Shown: positions 43,865 through 53,574 of the stretch, piece by piece
How positions within the stretch are numbered: the stretch's first letter is position 1
Layout of the letters: each line of letters opens with the position of its first letter
The notes under the pieces: model-generated
Told to the model about the DNA's origin: nothing
What the model saw: the letters and a program-made list of their open reading frames with translations, nothing else
Database searches by the model: none
Source: Natronospirales bacterium
GTDB taxonomy: Bacteria; Pseudomonadota; Gammaproteobacteria; Natronospirales; REEB76
Direction: 5' to 3'
Length of the DNA: 64,000 bases
Assembly: GCA_021816765.1 (NCBI GenBank)
Contig: JAKAXB010000006.1
Location: forward strand, 1-64,000
Translations under genes and position numbers: made by a program

Positions 43865-46800
43865 ATGAAACCGGAAGCTGCAATCGTCCCGGCACCAACC
43901 AGCGTGTTCCATACGCTTATGGAACAGACGTCGGGCACGGTGGGCCAGGATTTTTTCCGTCATCTGGTGCGCACCCTCGCGGTCTCGCTGGATGCGGAAT
44001 ATGGTTTCGTTACCACCCGCAAGCTGCAGGATGCCAATAGGCTGGTGCTGGTGGCGGGCTGGCATGTCAACCATGCTGCCGGCAGCGGTGACGAGCTCCT
44101 GCTGGAGGGCACACCTGCTGCCCGCGTGCTCGCGGACGGTCAATTATGGCACGAGGACGATACCGCCAACGTTTATCCCAAAGATCGCTGGTTGCGCAAA
44201 CATGGTGTGCGCGCGTACTGCGCGGTAGCCATCCCCGGTCTGGATGGCCGGGCGGTCGGCCATCTCGGAATCATGTCACGTCATCCTTTCCAGGCGAGCG
44301 ATGAGCTGTTTGCCGCCTTGCGCACGCTCGCAATGCGTGCTGCAGCTGAACTGCGCCGCTGCCATCTCGATGAGATACAGCGCTTGGCCGCTGCGAAATT
44401 CGCCGCTAGCTTTCGTTTGGCCCCAAGCATTATTGGCGTGCTGGAGCTGGATGACGGCCAGATCAGCGATATCAATCAATCCGTAGAGCGTCTGCTGGGG
44501 TACAGTCCCACAGAAATAACCGGCCGCAGTGCGGCTGCTTTGAGCTTGTGGGAAAACCCGCAGGCATATGCAGATATCCTGCAGGAACTCAAGGCCGGGG
44601 GATGCATCATCAATCGCGGCATAGGCCTGGTCACACGCTCGGGTGAGAAACACCATGGTATTTTTTGCGCCAACGCGGTGGAGCTGGATCGGCGCCCTCA
44701 AGCTCTTTTTACCGTTGTGGATGATTCCGATTATCGCGTTGCCTTGGCCGAGTTGCATGACAAATATCTGACCTACCGTACACTCCTTGATACCGATCCG
44801 AATCTCATACTGCTTTACTCCATTGATAAAGATGGACGTCCACGCGGGAGCTTTGCCGAAGCAAACGACGCCGCTTGCCGGCTACTGGGCTATCCCAGGG
44901 AAGAACTGCTGCGATCCACGCCATCCACGCTTAGTGAAAGTAAGGCCTGGCGCAGTCTTGGCCGTAAGTTGCTGAACGAGCACAACGTCATATTCGAGGT
45001 CAGTCTGCGGCGCAAGGATGGCATGCTGCTGCCCTGTGAAGTCTATTCCTCCCTCATCATGGCGGACAGCCATCAGTCTGTCTTGGTGCTGTGTCGCGAT
45101 CTCAGCGGACGAAAATTGCAGGATACTGCTCTACAGGACGTGGAACGCAAATATCGTTCCATTTTTGAGAACGCCATTGAAGGCATCTATCAATCCACAT
45201 CTGACGGCCGTGTCATAGGCGCCAACCCCGCACTCGCCCGTATCCTCGGCTATGACACGCCCGAAGAAATGATCGCCGGCGGTCTCAATATCGCCTCCCG
45301 TGTGTATGTTCGACCTGAAAAGCGTGCCGAACTGTTGCGCCGTATCGAGGGAGATGGCCGCTATACGGATCAGGAATTCCAGGTATTCCGCCGTGACGGC
45401 ACTACTATCTGGGTTTGTGATAATGCACGTGGTGTGAGGGATACAAATGGCAATATGCTCTACTACGAAGGTACGCTGCAGGATATCACCTCGCGCAAAC
45501 GTGCCGAGGAAGCACTGATACGCTCGGAAGAAAAGTATCGCACGCTGGTGGACATGAGTCAGGACGGCGTGTTCCTGAGCCAGAGCGGTAAATATGTCTA
45601 CGTCAACCGCTCATTCGCCTACATGCTGGGCTTTGAGCCGGAAGAATTGGTGGGTAAACCCGTCACCGACATAGTGCTTGCATCAAACGGCGAACTGGCT
45701 GAGCAAATTGCCACGGATACGATGGGGCATGGCGCCATGGAACCCCATGAAATACACTTGCGCTGCAAGGATATCACCAGCCAAGTGACTGTTTCGATCA
45801 CCGTCAGCCGCATTTCCTGGCGTGGACGGCCCGCCTCCATGGGGACCGCACGTGACGTCACCGAACGCAAGAAGGCCGAACAGGATCTAGTGCACAGTGC
45901 CTATCACGATGCGCTCACGGGCCTGCCCAACCGCAGTTTCTTTATGGAACGGCTGCGCCAGGCGCTTGAGCGCAGTAACAAACATGCTGCTGACAATTTC
46001 GCAGTGCTGTTCCTGGACCTGGACCGCTTCAAGCTGATCAACGACAGTCTGGGTCACAGTTTTGGCGACCGCCTGCTGGTGGCTATTGCCAAGAGGCTGC
46101 GCACTTGTCTGCGCCCAGCCGACCTGATCGCCCGCCATGGCGGCGATGAGTTTACTATTTTGCTGGAGAGTATCCAGGGACTGGATGATGCCACCGCTGT
46201 GGCAGACCACATCCATGAGGAATTGGCGCGTGCCTTCAATGTGGATGGCCACGATGTGTTTTCCACCGCCAGCATCGGTATTGTGATGAGCGCCGACCAC
46301 TACCGGCATGCGGATGAATTTTTGCGTGATGCTGATACGGCCATGTACCGCGCCAAGGCAGCCGGCAAAGCCGGCTATGTGGTGTTTGACGACGCCATGC
46401 ATGAACGCGTAAAAGCCAATCTCAAGCTGGAAACCGAATTGCGTCATGCCTTGCAACGCAATGAATTCCGTGTCTATTACCAGCCGATCATGGAGCTCGC
46501 TACCGGTCGCCTTACAGGTTTCGAGGCATTGGTACGCTGGGCGCATCCTGACCGTGGACTGGTGGCGCCGGAGCAGTTCCTGGCGGTTGCCGAGGAAACT
46601 GGCCTCATCATCCCTCTGGGCTGGTGGGTAATGGAAACAGCCTGTGTGCAACTGGCCCAATGGCGCAAGCGCCACAAGCACCTCGCCGACAGCATTTCGG
46701 TAAGTGTAAACATCGCCAATCGCCAATTTGCCCACTGGGTGCTGCCGCAACGTGTAGCCCGTGTTTTGGATATGACAGGCATACCTGCTAAAAATCTATG

Positions 46801-47206
46801 CTTGGAAATTACCGAGACAGTATTCATGGATAACCCGGAGCTGGCGGTTGAAACCATCGGCCGCCTCAGAACCATCGGCGTCAATTTACAGATGGACGAT
46901 TTCGGCACCGGCTATTCATCTCTGAGCGCCCTGCGCACTTTGAAACTGGACACGCTCAAGATTGACCGTTCCTTCATCAAGGACATCGAACGCAACCGCA
47001 GCGATCGTGCCATAGTGCGTACTATCACGGTTTTAGCCGCCGATCTCGGCATGGACGTGGTGGCAGAAGGCATTGAGAATTCCCGCCAACTGGAATTATT
47101 GCGGGCATTGGGTTGTCGCCGTGGGCAGGGTTATCATTTTTCCAAGCCTTTTTCGCCCAACGAAGTGGAGCGCTTTCTGACAGCACTGGCACCGCCCAAG
47201 GCATGA
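43865..47206 (+). CDS. GAF-PAS-GGDEF-EAL sensory c-di-GMP enzyme
   Basis: The 1113-residue cytosolic protein has a GAF-like N-terminal domain (about 15-165) and four PAS-like segments (about 175-295, 300-420, 425-550, 555-675). A GGDEF domain (about 680-840) and a C-terminal EAL domain (about 855-1105) follow. The GGDEF active site is intact (RHGGDEFTILLES). The EAL domain has GFEALVRWAHP, the metal-binding ITETVFMDNPE and MDDFGTGYSSL. Both cyclase and phosphodiesterase activities are therefore possible. No transmembrane segment is seen. Confidence 0.93.
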   Translation: MKPEAAIVPAPTSVFHTLMEQTSGTVGQDFFRHLVRTLAVSLDAEYGFVTTRKLQDANRLVLVAGWHVNHAAGSGDELLLEGTPAARVLADGQLWHEDDTANVYPKDRWLRKHGVRAYCAVAIPGLDGRAVGHLGIMSRHPFQASDELFAALRTLAMRAAAELRRCHLDEIQRLAAAKFAASFRLAPSIIGVLELDDGQISDINQSVERLLGYSPTEITGRSAAALSLWENPQAYADILQELKAGGCIINRGIGLVTRSGEKHHGIFCANAVELDRRPQALFTVVDDSDYRVALAELHDKYLTYRTLLDTDPNLILLYSIDKDGRPRGSFAEANDAACRLLGYPREELLRSTPSTLSESKAWRSLGRKLLNEHNVIFEVSLRRKDGMLLPCEVYSSLIMADSHQSVLVLCRDLSGRKLQDTALQDVERKYRSIFENAIEGIYQSTSDGRVIGANPALARILGYDTPEEMIAGGLNIASRVYVRPEKRAELLRRIEGDGRYTDQEFQVFRRDGTTIWVCDNARGVRDTNGNMLYYEGTLQDITSRKRAEEALIRSEEKYRTLVDMSQDGVFLSQSGKYVYVNRSFAYMLGFEPEELVGKPVTDIVLASNGELAEQIATDTMGHGAMEPHEIHLRCKDITSQVTVSITVSRISWRGRPASMGTARDVTERKKAEQDLVHSAYHDALTGLPNRSFFMERLRQALERSNKHAADNFAVLFLDLDRFKLINDSLGHSFGDRLLVAIAKRLRTCLRPADLIARHGGDEFTILLESIQGLDDATAVADHIHEELARAFNVDGHDVFSTASIGIVMSADHYRHADEFLRDADTAMYRAKAAGKAGYVVFDDAMHERVKANLKLETELRHALQRNEFRVYYQPIMELATGRLTGFEALVRWAHPDRGLVAPEQFLAVAEETGLIIPLGWWVMETACVQLAQWRKRHKHLADSISVSVNIANRQFAHWVLPQRVARVLDMTGIPAKNLCLEITETVFMDNPELAVETIGRLRTIGVNLQMDDFGTGYSSLSALRTLKLDTLKIDRSFIKDIERNRSDRAIVRTITVLAADLGMDVVAEGIENSRQLELLRALGCRRGQGYHFSKPFSPNEVERFLTALAPPKA

Positions 47207-47437
47207 ACGGATTTTACCTGCCCGGCGATTGGACTTGCTTTTTCTGCGCGATCGCTGATTAACCGCTCATAGTTGAGCTGATACTCGACGATTTCCTCGA
47301 ACACCGACATAAGATCCAGCGCCTATGCTGGTGTTATGCACGGTACGCAATAGCCTGCACGCCTGCGCTATCAGTTCCACGCTTCCACATGCCACCTGTA
47401 TGTATAAACACGCAGAAATTGAAGAACGATTGCCGTA

Positions 47438-47596
47438 TCACAGAATGGTAGTCAGCGCCAATAGCCATTTTGGCCAGTGTGTACCGCTAATGCCCAACCC
47501 TATCAAAACTGCCATGATGACGATTGCGGCAATAAACAGCCTTCGACTCCAGTATTGCGAGCGGCTTGGTTGGTTTGCTTTTTTTTCTGTGACCAT
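47438..47596 (-). CDS. Possible small membrane protein (52 residues)
   Basis: The frame encodes a basic N-terminus rich in Lys/Ser/Arg, a strong hydrophobic helix (about residues 20-38, LFIAAIVIMAVLIGLGI) and a short second apolar stretch ending at the stop. The topology is that of a small single-span protein. No clear ribosome-binding site precedes the ATG, and I know no homologue. Confidence 0.35.
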   Translation of the reverse strand: MVTEKKANQPSRSQYWSRRLFIAAIVIMAVLIGLGISGTHWPKWLLALTTIL

Positions 47597-48035
<439 letters not shown>

Positions 48036-48129
48036 ACTGGTGGACAACGGATACGTCATTCATCAGCGCAAGTGGCAATGATACCTGATGGTCTGGATGC
48101 GTGGTACTCGTGCGGATGCAGCCGAGCCA

Positions 48130-48486
48130 TCAGCGCTTGAGCTGCTGCAGCAGATCCTCCAGTTCCACACGCAACTGGTGGACGATCTGCTGGCTCTGCG
48201 AGACGTCCTGTCTGGCGGTATCGCTGGATAACTGTTGACGCGCGCCGCCTATGGTGAATCCCTGCTCGTAGAGCAGGCTGCGAATCTGGCGTATCACCAG
48301 CACGTCGTGACGCTGGTAATAACGGCGATTACCGCGGCGTTTGACCGGCTTGAGCTGTGGAAATTCCTGTTCCCAATAGCGCAACACATGCGGTTTGACG
48401 CCGCACAGATCGCTTACCTCGCCGATGGTGAAGTAGCGTTTCCCCGGAATCGGCGGAAGTTCGCTATTGTTCCCGGCTTCCAGCAT
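48130..48486 (-). CDS. MerR-family transcriptional regulator
   Basis: The 118-residue protein has an N-terminal MerR winged helix ([21 protein letters not shown], then [16 protein letters not shown]) and a C-terminal coiled coil without metal-binding cysteines. The gene follows ihfA in many gammaproteobacteria, and its target is not established. It overlaps the ihfA 3' end by 23 bases. Confidence 0.88.
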   Translation of the reverse strand: MLEAGNNSELPPIPGKRYFTIGEVSDLCGVKPHVLRYWEQEFPQLKPVKRRGNRRYYQRHDVLVIRQIRSLLYEQGFTIGGARQQLSSDTARQDVSQSQQIVHQLRVELEDLLQQLKR

Positions 48487-48766
48487 AGGCCTCTACCCGC
48501 GCTTTGAGTTTCTGCCCCGGCCGGAAGGTCACTACGCGCCGGGCGGTAATAGGAATTTCTTCACCGGTCTTGGGGTTGCGGCCGGGGCGCTGATTTTTAT
48601 CCCGCAGGTCGAAATTGCCGAAGCCGGAGAGTTTGACCTGCTGGCCTGTAGCGAGTGCCTGGCGGACTTCCTCGAAAAAGAGGTCCACCAATTCCTTCGC
48701 CTCCCGCTTATTGAGCCCCAGTTCCTCGAACAGGGCCTCGGCCATTTCCGCCTTGGTCAGTGCCAT
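48464..48766 (-). CDS. ihfA: Integration host factor subunit alpha
   Basis: The 100-residue DNA-bending protein has the HU/IHF signature [22 protein letters not shown] and the alpha-type N-terminus [24 protein letters not shown]. It starts two bases after the pheT stop. Its partner ihfB is also in this window (62620-62919). Confidence 0.96.
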   Translation of the reverse strand: MALTKAEMAEALFEELGLNKREAKELVDLFFEEVRQALATGQQVKLSGFGNFDLRDKNQRPGRNPKTGEEIPITARRVVTFRPGQKLKARVEAYAGSREQ

Positions 48767-48768
48767 GT

Positions 48769-51135
48769 TCAATCTCTTATTGTTGCGCCCAGTTCGCGCC
48801 ACAGCCGCTCAGTCACTTTAGCCATGACTGCGTCGGCGGCATCGTTTGTTAGCGTGCGCGAAGAGTCTTGTAAAATCAAGCCCAAAGCCACGCTTTTTCG
48901 TCCAGAATCTATGCCTGGCCCACGATATATGTCAAATATATGCAGATCCTGAACCAACTCGCCCCCCGCGCCCCGGGCTGCTTGCAGCAACCGCGCCGCG
49001 GTTACGGCTTCGTCCACCACTACGGCCAAGTCTCTGCGTATGGCGGGAAAGCGCGAAACCTCCCGGCTATGGGGCAGGTGAGCAATCAGCAAAGGCTCCA
49101 GCTTCAGTTCAAAGACCACAGCATTCGGGATATCCAAGGCCTTGGCGATCTGCGGATGCAAAACCCCCAGCCAGCCCAGGTCCGTTCCCTCCAGCCATAA
49201 CTGTGCGGACTGACTCGGATGCAGAGCCGGATGGGAGGCGGGAAGAACCTCTAACCGCTCAAGGTTACCGGAAAGTGCTATCAGGGCTTCCACGTCCCCC
49301 TTCAGGTCGGCGAAATCCGCTGGTCGGTCCGGCAAACCCCATTGCAGCGGGTACTGGGGCCCTGTTATCAAACCAGCTATAACATTTTCCTGTTTTATAT
49401 CATCATGTTCCAATATAAATCTCAAACCAGTCTCATATATCCGCACGCGCTCTTGCTGGCGATTCAGGTTATAGCGCAATGTCTGCACCAGCCCAGTCCA
49501 TAGACTCAGGCGCATTTCGGCCAAATCTGTTGCAATCGGATTGGCCAGCGCAATGCCCTGTTGCCCTGCCAGTCTGTGCTGGAGTCCCGGGTCCACGAAG
49601 CTGTAGGTAATCACTTCCTGGTATCCCCGTTGCACCAGGGTTTCCTGCAGCCGCCTTATGTCCAGCCGCTTTTCCGGGAGGGGTGCCATGGACGCGGAGC
49701 CAGGGTATTGCAGGGATGGAATAAAATTGTAGCCATGAATCCGGCCCACCTCCTCCACCAGGTCTTCTTCAATCTCGATGTCGAAGCGGTAACCTGGAGG
49801 CACCACGTTCCATCCGTCAGCGACCACTTGGGGTGGCATCCCCAGCCGGCTGAGGATACGCACGACGTCTTTTTCCGGTACCGCAATACCCAACAGCTTT
49901 TCCAGGCGCGTGCGGCGCAGCCGCACCTGACGCGGCTTGCTGCGGGGTTCCTCCGCCACCGTCACAGGGCCGGGCTTGCCACCGGCAATCTCCATCAGCA
50001 AACGCGTGGCGCGTTCCATGGCGCGCAATTGTCCTTGCGGGTCCACGCCTCGCTCGAAGCGATAGCCGGCCTCGGTCTGCAGACCAAGGCGGCGCGACCG
50101 CCCGCTGATAGCGGTGGGGCTAAACCAGGCACACTCGAGATAGATGTCCACGGTTCCACCCTGTACGGCAGAACCGCTTCCGCCCATGATGCCGGCGAGG
50201 CCTAATACCCGCCTGTGGTCGGCGATTACCAGTACATTTTTGTCCAGCTCCGGTTCATTGCCTTCCAGGAGTTTTATGCGTTCGCCCGTATGCGCCCAGC
50301 GCACCACGATGCCGCCTTCAATGTGTGTGCAGTCATAGGCATGCATGGGCTGGCCCAATTCCAGCATTACATACTGGGTAACATCCACCACCGGATGGAT
50401 GGAGCGTACACCCGCTCGCCGCAGGCGTTCACACAGCCACAAAGGGGTAGTCGCACGACTGTTCAGGCTACGGATAATGCGCCCGGTGAATGCCCGGCAA
50501 CCCTCCGGTGCCTCAAGTTTCACCGGCAGCATATCTTTGATAACCGCCGCTACCGGCTTTGCATCCGGCATCTTTAAATCCTGGTCGTAGAGAGCACCCA
50601 GTTCGCGCGCAATGCCCAACACGCTCAGGCAATCGCCGCGGTTGGGCGTAATCTCTACTTCCAATACTTTGTCAGCTCCGCCCAAAATTTCAATTAATGT
50701 TTTCCCGACCGGGGTATCCGCCGGCAGAACCATCAGACCCAAATGGTCGTCTGTCAGCGCCAGCTCGCGCGCCGAACACAGCATGCCTTCCGATTCCATG
50801 CCACGCAGTTTTGCCTTGCGGATCTCGCTCCCATCCGGCAGACGGCCACCGGGGAGAATCACCGGTGCCTTTATGCCGGCATGCACGTTGGGTGCACCGC
50901 ACACGATCTGCAGCAACCTGCCGCTGCCTGCCTTCACTTGGCAGATATTGAGTTTGTCTGCAGCCGGATGCGGCAGGACGGACTTGACCTCGCCTACCAC
51001 TACTCGATCCAGTGATGGCAGGGCATCCGTTACGGACGTCACTTCGATACCAGCGAGCGACAGGCGCTCTGCCAGCACGTGCGCATCCACCGCCGGATTG
51101 ATAAATTCACGCAACCAATTTTCGCTGATCTTCAT
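48769..51135 (-). CDS. pheT: Phenylalanyl-tRNA synthetase beta subunit
   Basis: The 788-residue subunit has the expected domains: EMAP-like tRNA-binding ([23 protein letters not shown], about 45-150), B3/B4 editing, B5 and a C-terminal anticodon-recognition (FDX-ACB) domain. The length is normal. It starts 21 bases after pheS. Confidence 0.97.
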   Translation of the reverse strand: MKISENWLREFINPAVDAHVLAERLSLAGIEVTSVTDALPSLDRVVVGEVKSVLPHPAADKLNICQVKAGSGRLLQIVCGAPNVHAGIKAPVILPGGRLPDGSEIRKAKLRGMESEGMLCSARELALTDDHLGLMVLPADTPVGKTLIEILGGADKVLEVEITPNRGDCLSVLGIARELGALYDQDLKMPDAKPVAAVIKDMLPVKLEAPEGCRAFTGRIIRSLNSRATTPLWLCERLRRAGVRSIHPVVDVTQYVMLELGQPMHAYDCTHIEGGIVVRWAHTGERIKLLEGNEPELDKNVLVIADHRRVLGLAGIMGGSGSAVQGGTVDIYLECAWFSPTAISGRSRRLGLQTEAGYRFERGVDPQGQLRAMERATRLLMEIAGGKPGPVTVAEEPRSKPRQVRLRRTRLEKLLGIAVPEKDVVRILSRLGMPPQVVADGWNVVPPGYRFDIEIEEDLVEEVGRIHGYNFIPSLQYPGSASMAPLPEKRLDIRRLQETLVQRGYQEVITYSFVDPGLQHRLAGQQGIALANPIATDLAEMRLSLWTGLVQTLRYNLNRQQERVRIYETGLRFILEHDDIKQENVIAGLITGPQYPLQWGLPDRPADFADLKGDVEALIALSGNLERLEVLPASHPALHPSQSAQLWLEGTDLGWLGVLHPQIAKALDIPNAVVFELKLEPLLIAHLPHSREVSRFPAIRRDLAVVVDEAVTAARLLQAARGAGGELVQDLHIFDIYRGPGIDSGRKSVALGLILQDSSRTLTNDAADAVMAKVTERLWRELGATIRD

Positions 51136-51156
51136 GTCCTGTCTTTGCTGGTGTGC

Positions 51157-52179
51157 TCAACGAAATTGCTGCAGAAAGCGAATATCATTGTCAAAGTTCA
51201 TACGCATGTCGTTGATACCGTAGCGCAGCATTCCAAGTCGCTCCACACCCAACCCGAAAGCCCAGCCAGTGTAACGTTCCGGGTCAATCTTGCAGGCCTT
51301 GAGTACATTTGGATGCACCAGTCCACAGCCGAGCACTTCAAGCCAGCCGCTCTGCTTGCAGATGCGGCAGCCGCTGCCACTGCAGAATATGCAGCGAATA
51401 TCCACCTCCGCACCCGGTTCCACAAAGGGAAAATAGGACGGCCGGAATCGCAGCTGCAGGTCATCCCGTTCAAAAAAACGCTGCAGGAACAGGCTGAGGG
51501 TACCGCGCAGGTGCGCCATGCTTACGCCCTTGTCCACCAGCAGCCCCTCAACTTGGTGAAACATGGGTGTATGGGTCACGTCGGAATCGTGGCGGAAGGT
51601 GCGTCCCGGGGCAATCACGCGGATGGGCGCGCCGCATGCCAGCATGGCACGGATTTGCACCGGCGAGGTGTGGGTACGCAGCAGGAGCGGCCAGTCCCTG
51701 AGATAGAAGGTATCCATCTCGGCGCGTGCCGGATGATCGGGCTTGAAGTTGAGTGCATCGAAGTTGTGGAACTCATCCTCGATTTCTGGGCCGGTTTCCA
51801 CTCGGAAACCCATGCGTTCAAACAGTGTCTGCACCCGCGCCAGCAGACGCGTCACGGGATGCAGTCCACCCGGCTCGTGGCCGCGCCCCGGAAGCGTGAT
51901 ATCCAGCGCTTGTGCTGCCAGTTTGGCATCAAGCTCGGATTGTTCCAGCACTTGTTTGCGCCTGTCGAGTGCTTCACTGACCAGGCGTTTAGCGTCATTT
52001 ATATGTTGTCCGGCGCTAGCCCGCTCCGCGGCAGGCAACGCTCCCAGGGATTTAAGCTGCTCCGTGAGTACGCCCTTCTTGCCAAGATAGTGCACGCGCA
52101 CATCGTTCAACGCCGCGAGCGTAGCGCTCGCACCAATACGCCTGTGGGCCTCACGGATCAGGTCATCGAGATGCTGCAC
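51157..52179 (-). CDS. pheS: Phenylalanyl-tRNA synthetase alpha subunit
   Basis: The 340-residue catalytic subunit has class II motifs: motif 2 FRHDSDVTHTPMFHQVEG and motif 3 GWAFGLGVERLGML. A coiled-coil N-terminus is present. The start is probably GTG 52179 with agga upstream. A terminator-like hairpin lies between rplT and this gene. Confidence 0.97.
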   Translation of the reverse strand: MQHLDDLIREAHRRIGASATLAALNDVRVHYLGKKGVLTEQLKSLGALPAAERASAGQHINDAKRLVSEALDRRKQVLEQSELDAKLAAQALDITLPGRGHEPGGLHPVTRLLARVQTLFERMGFRVETGPEIEDEFHNFDALNFKPDHPARAEMDTFYLRDWPLLLRTHTSPVQIRAMLACGAPIRVIAPGRTFRHDSDVTHTPMFHQVEGLLVDKGVSMAHLRGTLSLFLQRFFERDDLQLRFRPSYFPFVEPGAEVDIRCIFCSGSGCRICKQSGWLEVLGCGLVHPNVLKACKIDPERYTGWAFGLGVERLGMLRYGINDMRMNFDNDIRFLQQFR

Positions 52180-52211
52180 AGTAGTTCCTGTTTCCGATCC
52201 CGGCTGTACCC

Positions 52212-52249
52212 AAAAATAACGGAGGGGAAAGGCTTTTCAGGGCCCCTCC
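52212..52249 (-). terminator. Terminator/attenuator between rplT and pheS
   Basis: On the minus strand the stem ggagggg/cccctcc (52249-52243 with 52227-52221) is followed at once by gttattttt (52220-52212). It lies 33 bases before the pheS start. A preceding hairpin, ggcgggc/gcccgcc, occupies 52273-52291. The pair resembles the attenuator ahead of E. coli pheST, but no Phe-rich leader peptide is visible. Confidence 0.6.
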
Positions 52250-52298
52250 CCTCACTCGTCTGCCGTCTGCAGGGCGGGCGACATGCCCGCCACATTAA

Positions 52299-52655
52299 CT
52301 ATGACAGGCTGGCTTTGGCTTTCTCGACGAGCACGGAGAAGGCGGCTTGGTCAAATACGGCGATGTCAGCGAGTACTTTACGGTCCAGCTCAACCTTCGC
52401 GCGCTTGAGACCATTCATGAAACGGCTATAGGACATGCCATTGAGGCGTGCCGCGGCATTGATACGTGCCACCCACAGTGCGCGGAACTGGCGCTTGCGG
52501 TCGCGGCGATCACGGAAGGCATACTGCCCCGCCTTCATTACCGCCTGGTTGGCGGCTTTGATAGTCTTGCGGCGGGCATTGTAATAACCCTGGGCCCGGC
52601 CAAGCGTCTTCTTGTGCCTGGCGCGGCTGGTGACTGAACGTTTAACGCGTGCCAT
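52299..52655 (-). CDS. rplT: 50S ribosomal protein L20
   Basis: The 118-residue basic protein has the L20 sequence [25 protein letters not shown] and the globular domain [20 protein letters not shown]. In E. coli L20 represses its own operon by binding the leader mRNA. It lies 15 bases after rpmI. Confidence 0.98.
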   Translation of the reverse strand: MARVKRSVTSRARHKKTLGRAQGYYNARRKTIKAANQAVMKAGQYAFRDRRDRKRQFRALWVARINAAARLNGMSYSRFMNGLKRAKVELDRKVLADIAVFDQAAFSVLVEKAKASLS

Positions 52656-52670
52656 GTGTGTATCCTTCCA

Positions 52671-52868
52671 TTATGACCAGGGCAGCATCTGCTTCACGCG
52701 ATCGTGATCCTGCGGAACCACGAGCGCGCTGTTGCGAAGCTGACGCTTGCGCTTGGAACTTTTCTTGGTGAGGATGTGGCGCTTGTGTGACTGGCCACGC
52801 TTGTATTTGCCGCTGGCGGTAGCGCGAAAACGCTTGGCCGCGGCGCGGTTGGTCTTCAACTTCGGCAT
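52671..52868 (-). CDS. rpmI: 50S ribosomal protein L35
   Basis: The 65-residue basic protein begins [20 protein letters not shown] and ends with the L35 tail [15 protein letters not shown] 52868 is preceded by aggagtacggca. Confidence 0.98.
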   Translation of the reverse strand: MPKLKTNRAAAKRFRATASGKYKRGQSHKRHILTKKSSKRKRQLRNSALVVPQDHDRVKQMLPWS

Positions 52869-52899
52869 TGCCGTACTCCTGTAGTGCATTTTTCATAGA

Positions 52900-52962
52900 G
52901 CCTGGCCCCGCTTACGCGGCGTTTACCCATTCGCCAGGCGGTGGAACGTCGAAGCGTTCCAC
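52900..52962 (-). promoter_or_regulatory. Structured leader in the infC-rpmI spacer
   Basis: On the minus strand the spacer folds into two elements. The first is a perfect 8-bp hairpin, gtggaacg/cgttccac, at 52962-52941. The second has outer arms gcctggc/gccaggc (52939-52933 with 52906-52900) enclosing ccgc/gcgg with a four-base loop. It lies 32 bases before the rpmI start. In E. coli L20 represses rpmI-rplT through structures in this region; a comparable role here is inference. Confidence 0.45.
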
Positions 52963-52994
52963 TTTTGCTTGCTTTACACTGTCCCTCGCAGGAC

Positions 52995-53513
52995 TTATTT
53001 TCTCTTGGGCGACAGCACCATGACGAGCTGCCGGCCCTCGAGTTTTGGAAATTGTTCTATCTGGGCCTGCTCATTGAGATCAGCCTTGATACGCTCAATG
53101 AGCCGTGAGCCGAGTTCCTGATGCAGCATTTCCCGGCCGCGGAAACGTATCGTCACCTTGGCCTTGTCGCCCTCCGCCAGGAAACGTCCCAGATTGCGCA
53201 GCTTGATCTGGTAGTCACCCTCGTCCGTTGTCGGACGGAACTTCACTTCCTTGACCTGAATCTGTTTCTGTTTCTTGCGCGCGGTTTGTTGTTTCTTGTT
53301 CTGCTCGAAGAGGTACTTGCCGTAATCCATCACCCGGCACACCGGCGGCTCGACCGTGGGCGAAACCTCCACGAGATCCACCCCTGCCTCCTCGGCGTAC
53401 CGGATGGCCTCGCGTGTGTTCATGATACCGATCTGCTGATTGTCCGGTCCGATCACCCGGACATTGGGTGCCGTGATCTCCCCGTTCCGCCGGGCGCGCT
53501 TTTCAGAACTGAT
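52995..53513 (-). CDS. infC: Translation initiation factor IF-3, probable AUC start
   Basis: The 172-residue factor has the IF3 N-domain ([21 protein letters not shown]), a lysine-rich linker ([23 protein letters not shown]) and the C-domain ([21 protein letters not shown]). No ATG or GTG lies at the right position. A strong GGAGGA (53526-53521) is followed seven bases later by an in-frame ATC at 53513-53511. The upstream in-frame TTG at 53528 overlaps the Shine-Dalgarno and is unlikely. Non-canonical starts are typical of infC, because IF3 rejects them and so represses itself. Confidence 0.95.
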   Translation of the reverse strand: MSSEKRARRNGEITAPNVRVIGPDNQQIGIMNTREAIRYAEEAGVDLVEVSPTVEPPVCRVMDYGKYLFEQNKKQQTARKKQKQIQVKEVKFRPTTDEGDYQIKLRNLGRFLAEGDKAKVTIRFRGREMLHQELGSRLIERIKADLNEQAQIEQFPKLEGRQLVMVLSPKRK

Positions 53514-53574
53514 TAGATGATCCTCCAAAAATAAACCCGAACCCGCCCCATTGCAGAGTTTATGCTGGCGGTGT

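Noticed and set aside
47134-47310. 58-residue minus-strand frame beginning MSVFEEIVEYQL
   Set aside because: Its N-terminus looks plausible, but most of it is antisense to the EAL domain end and it has only a weak ribosome-binding site.
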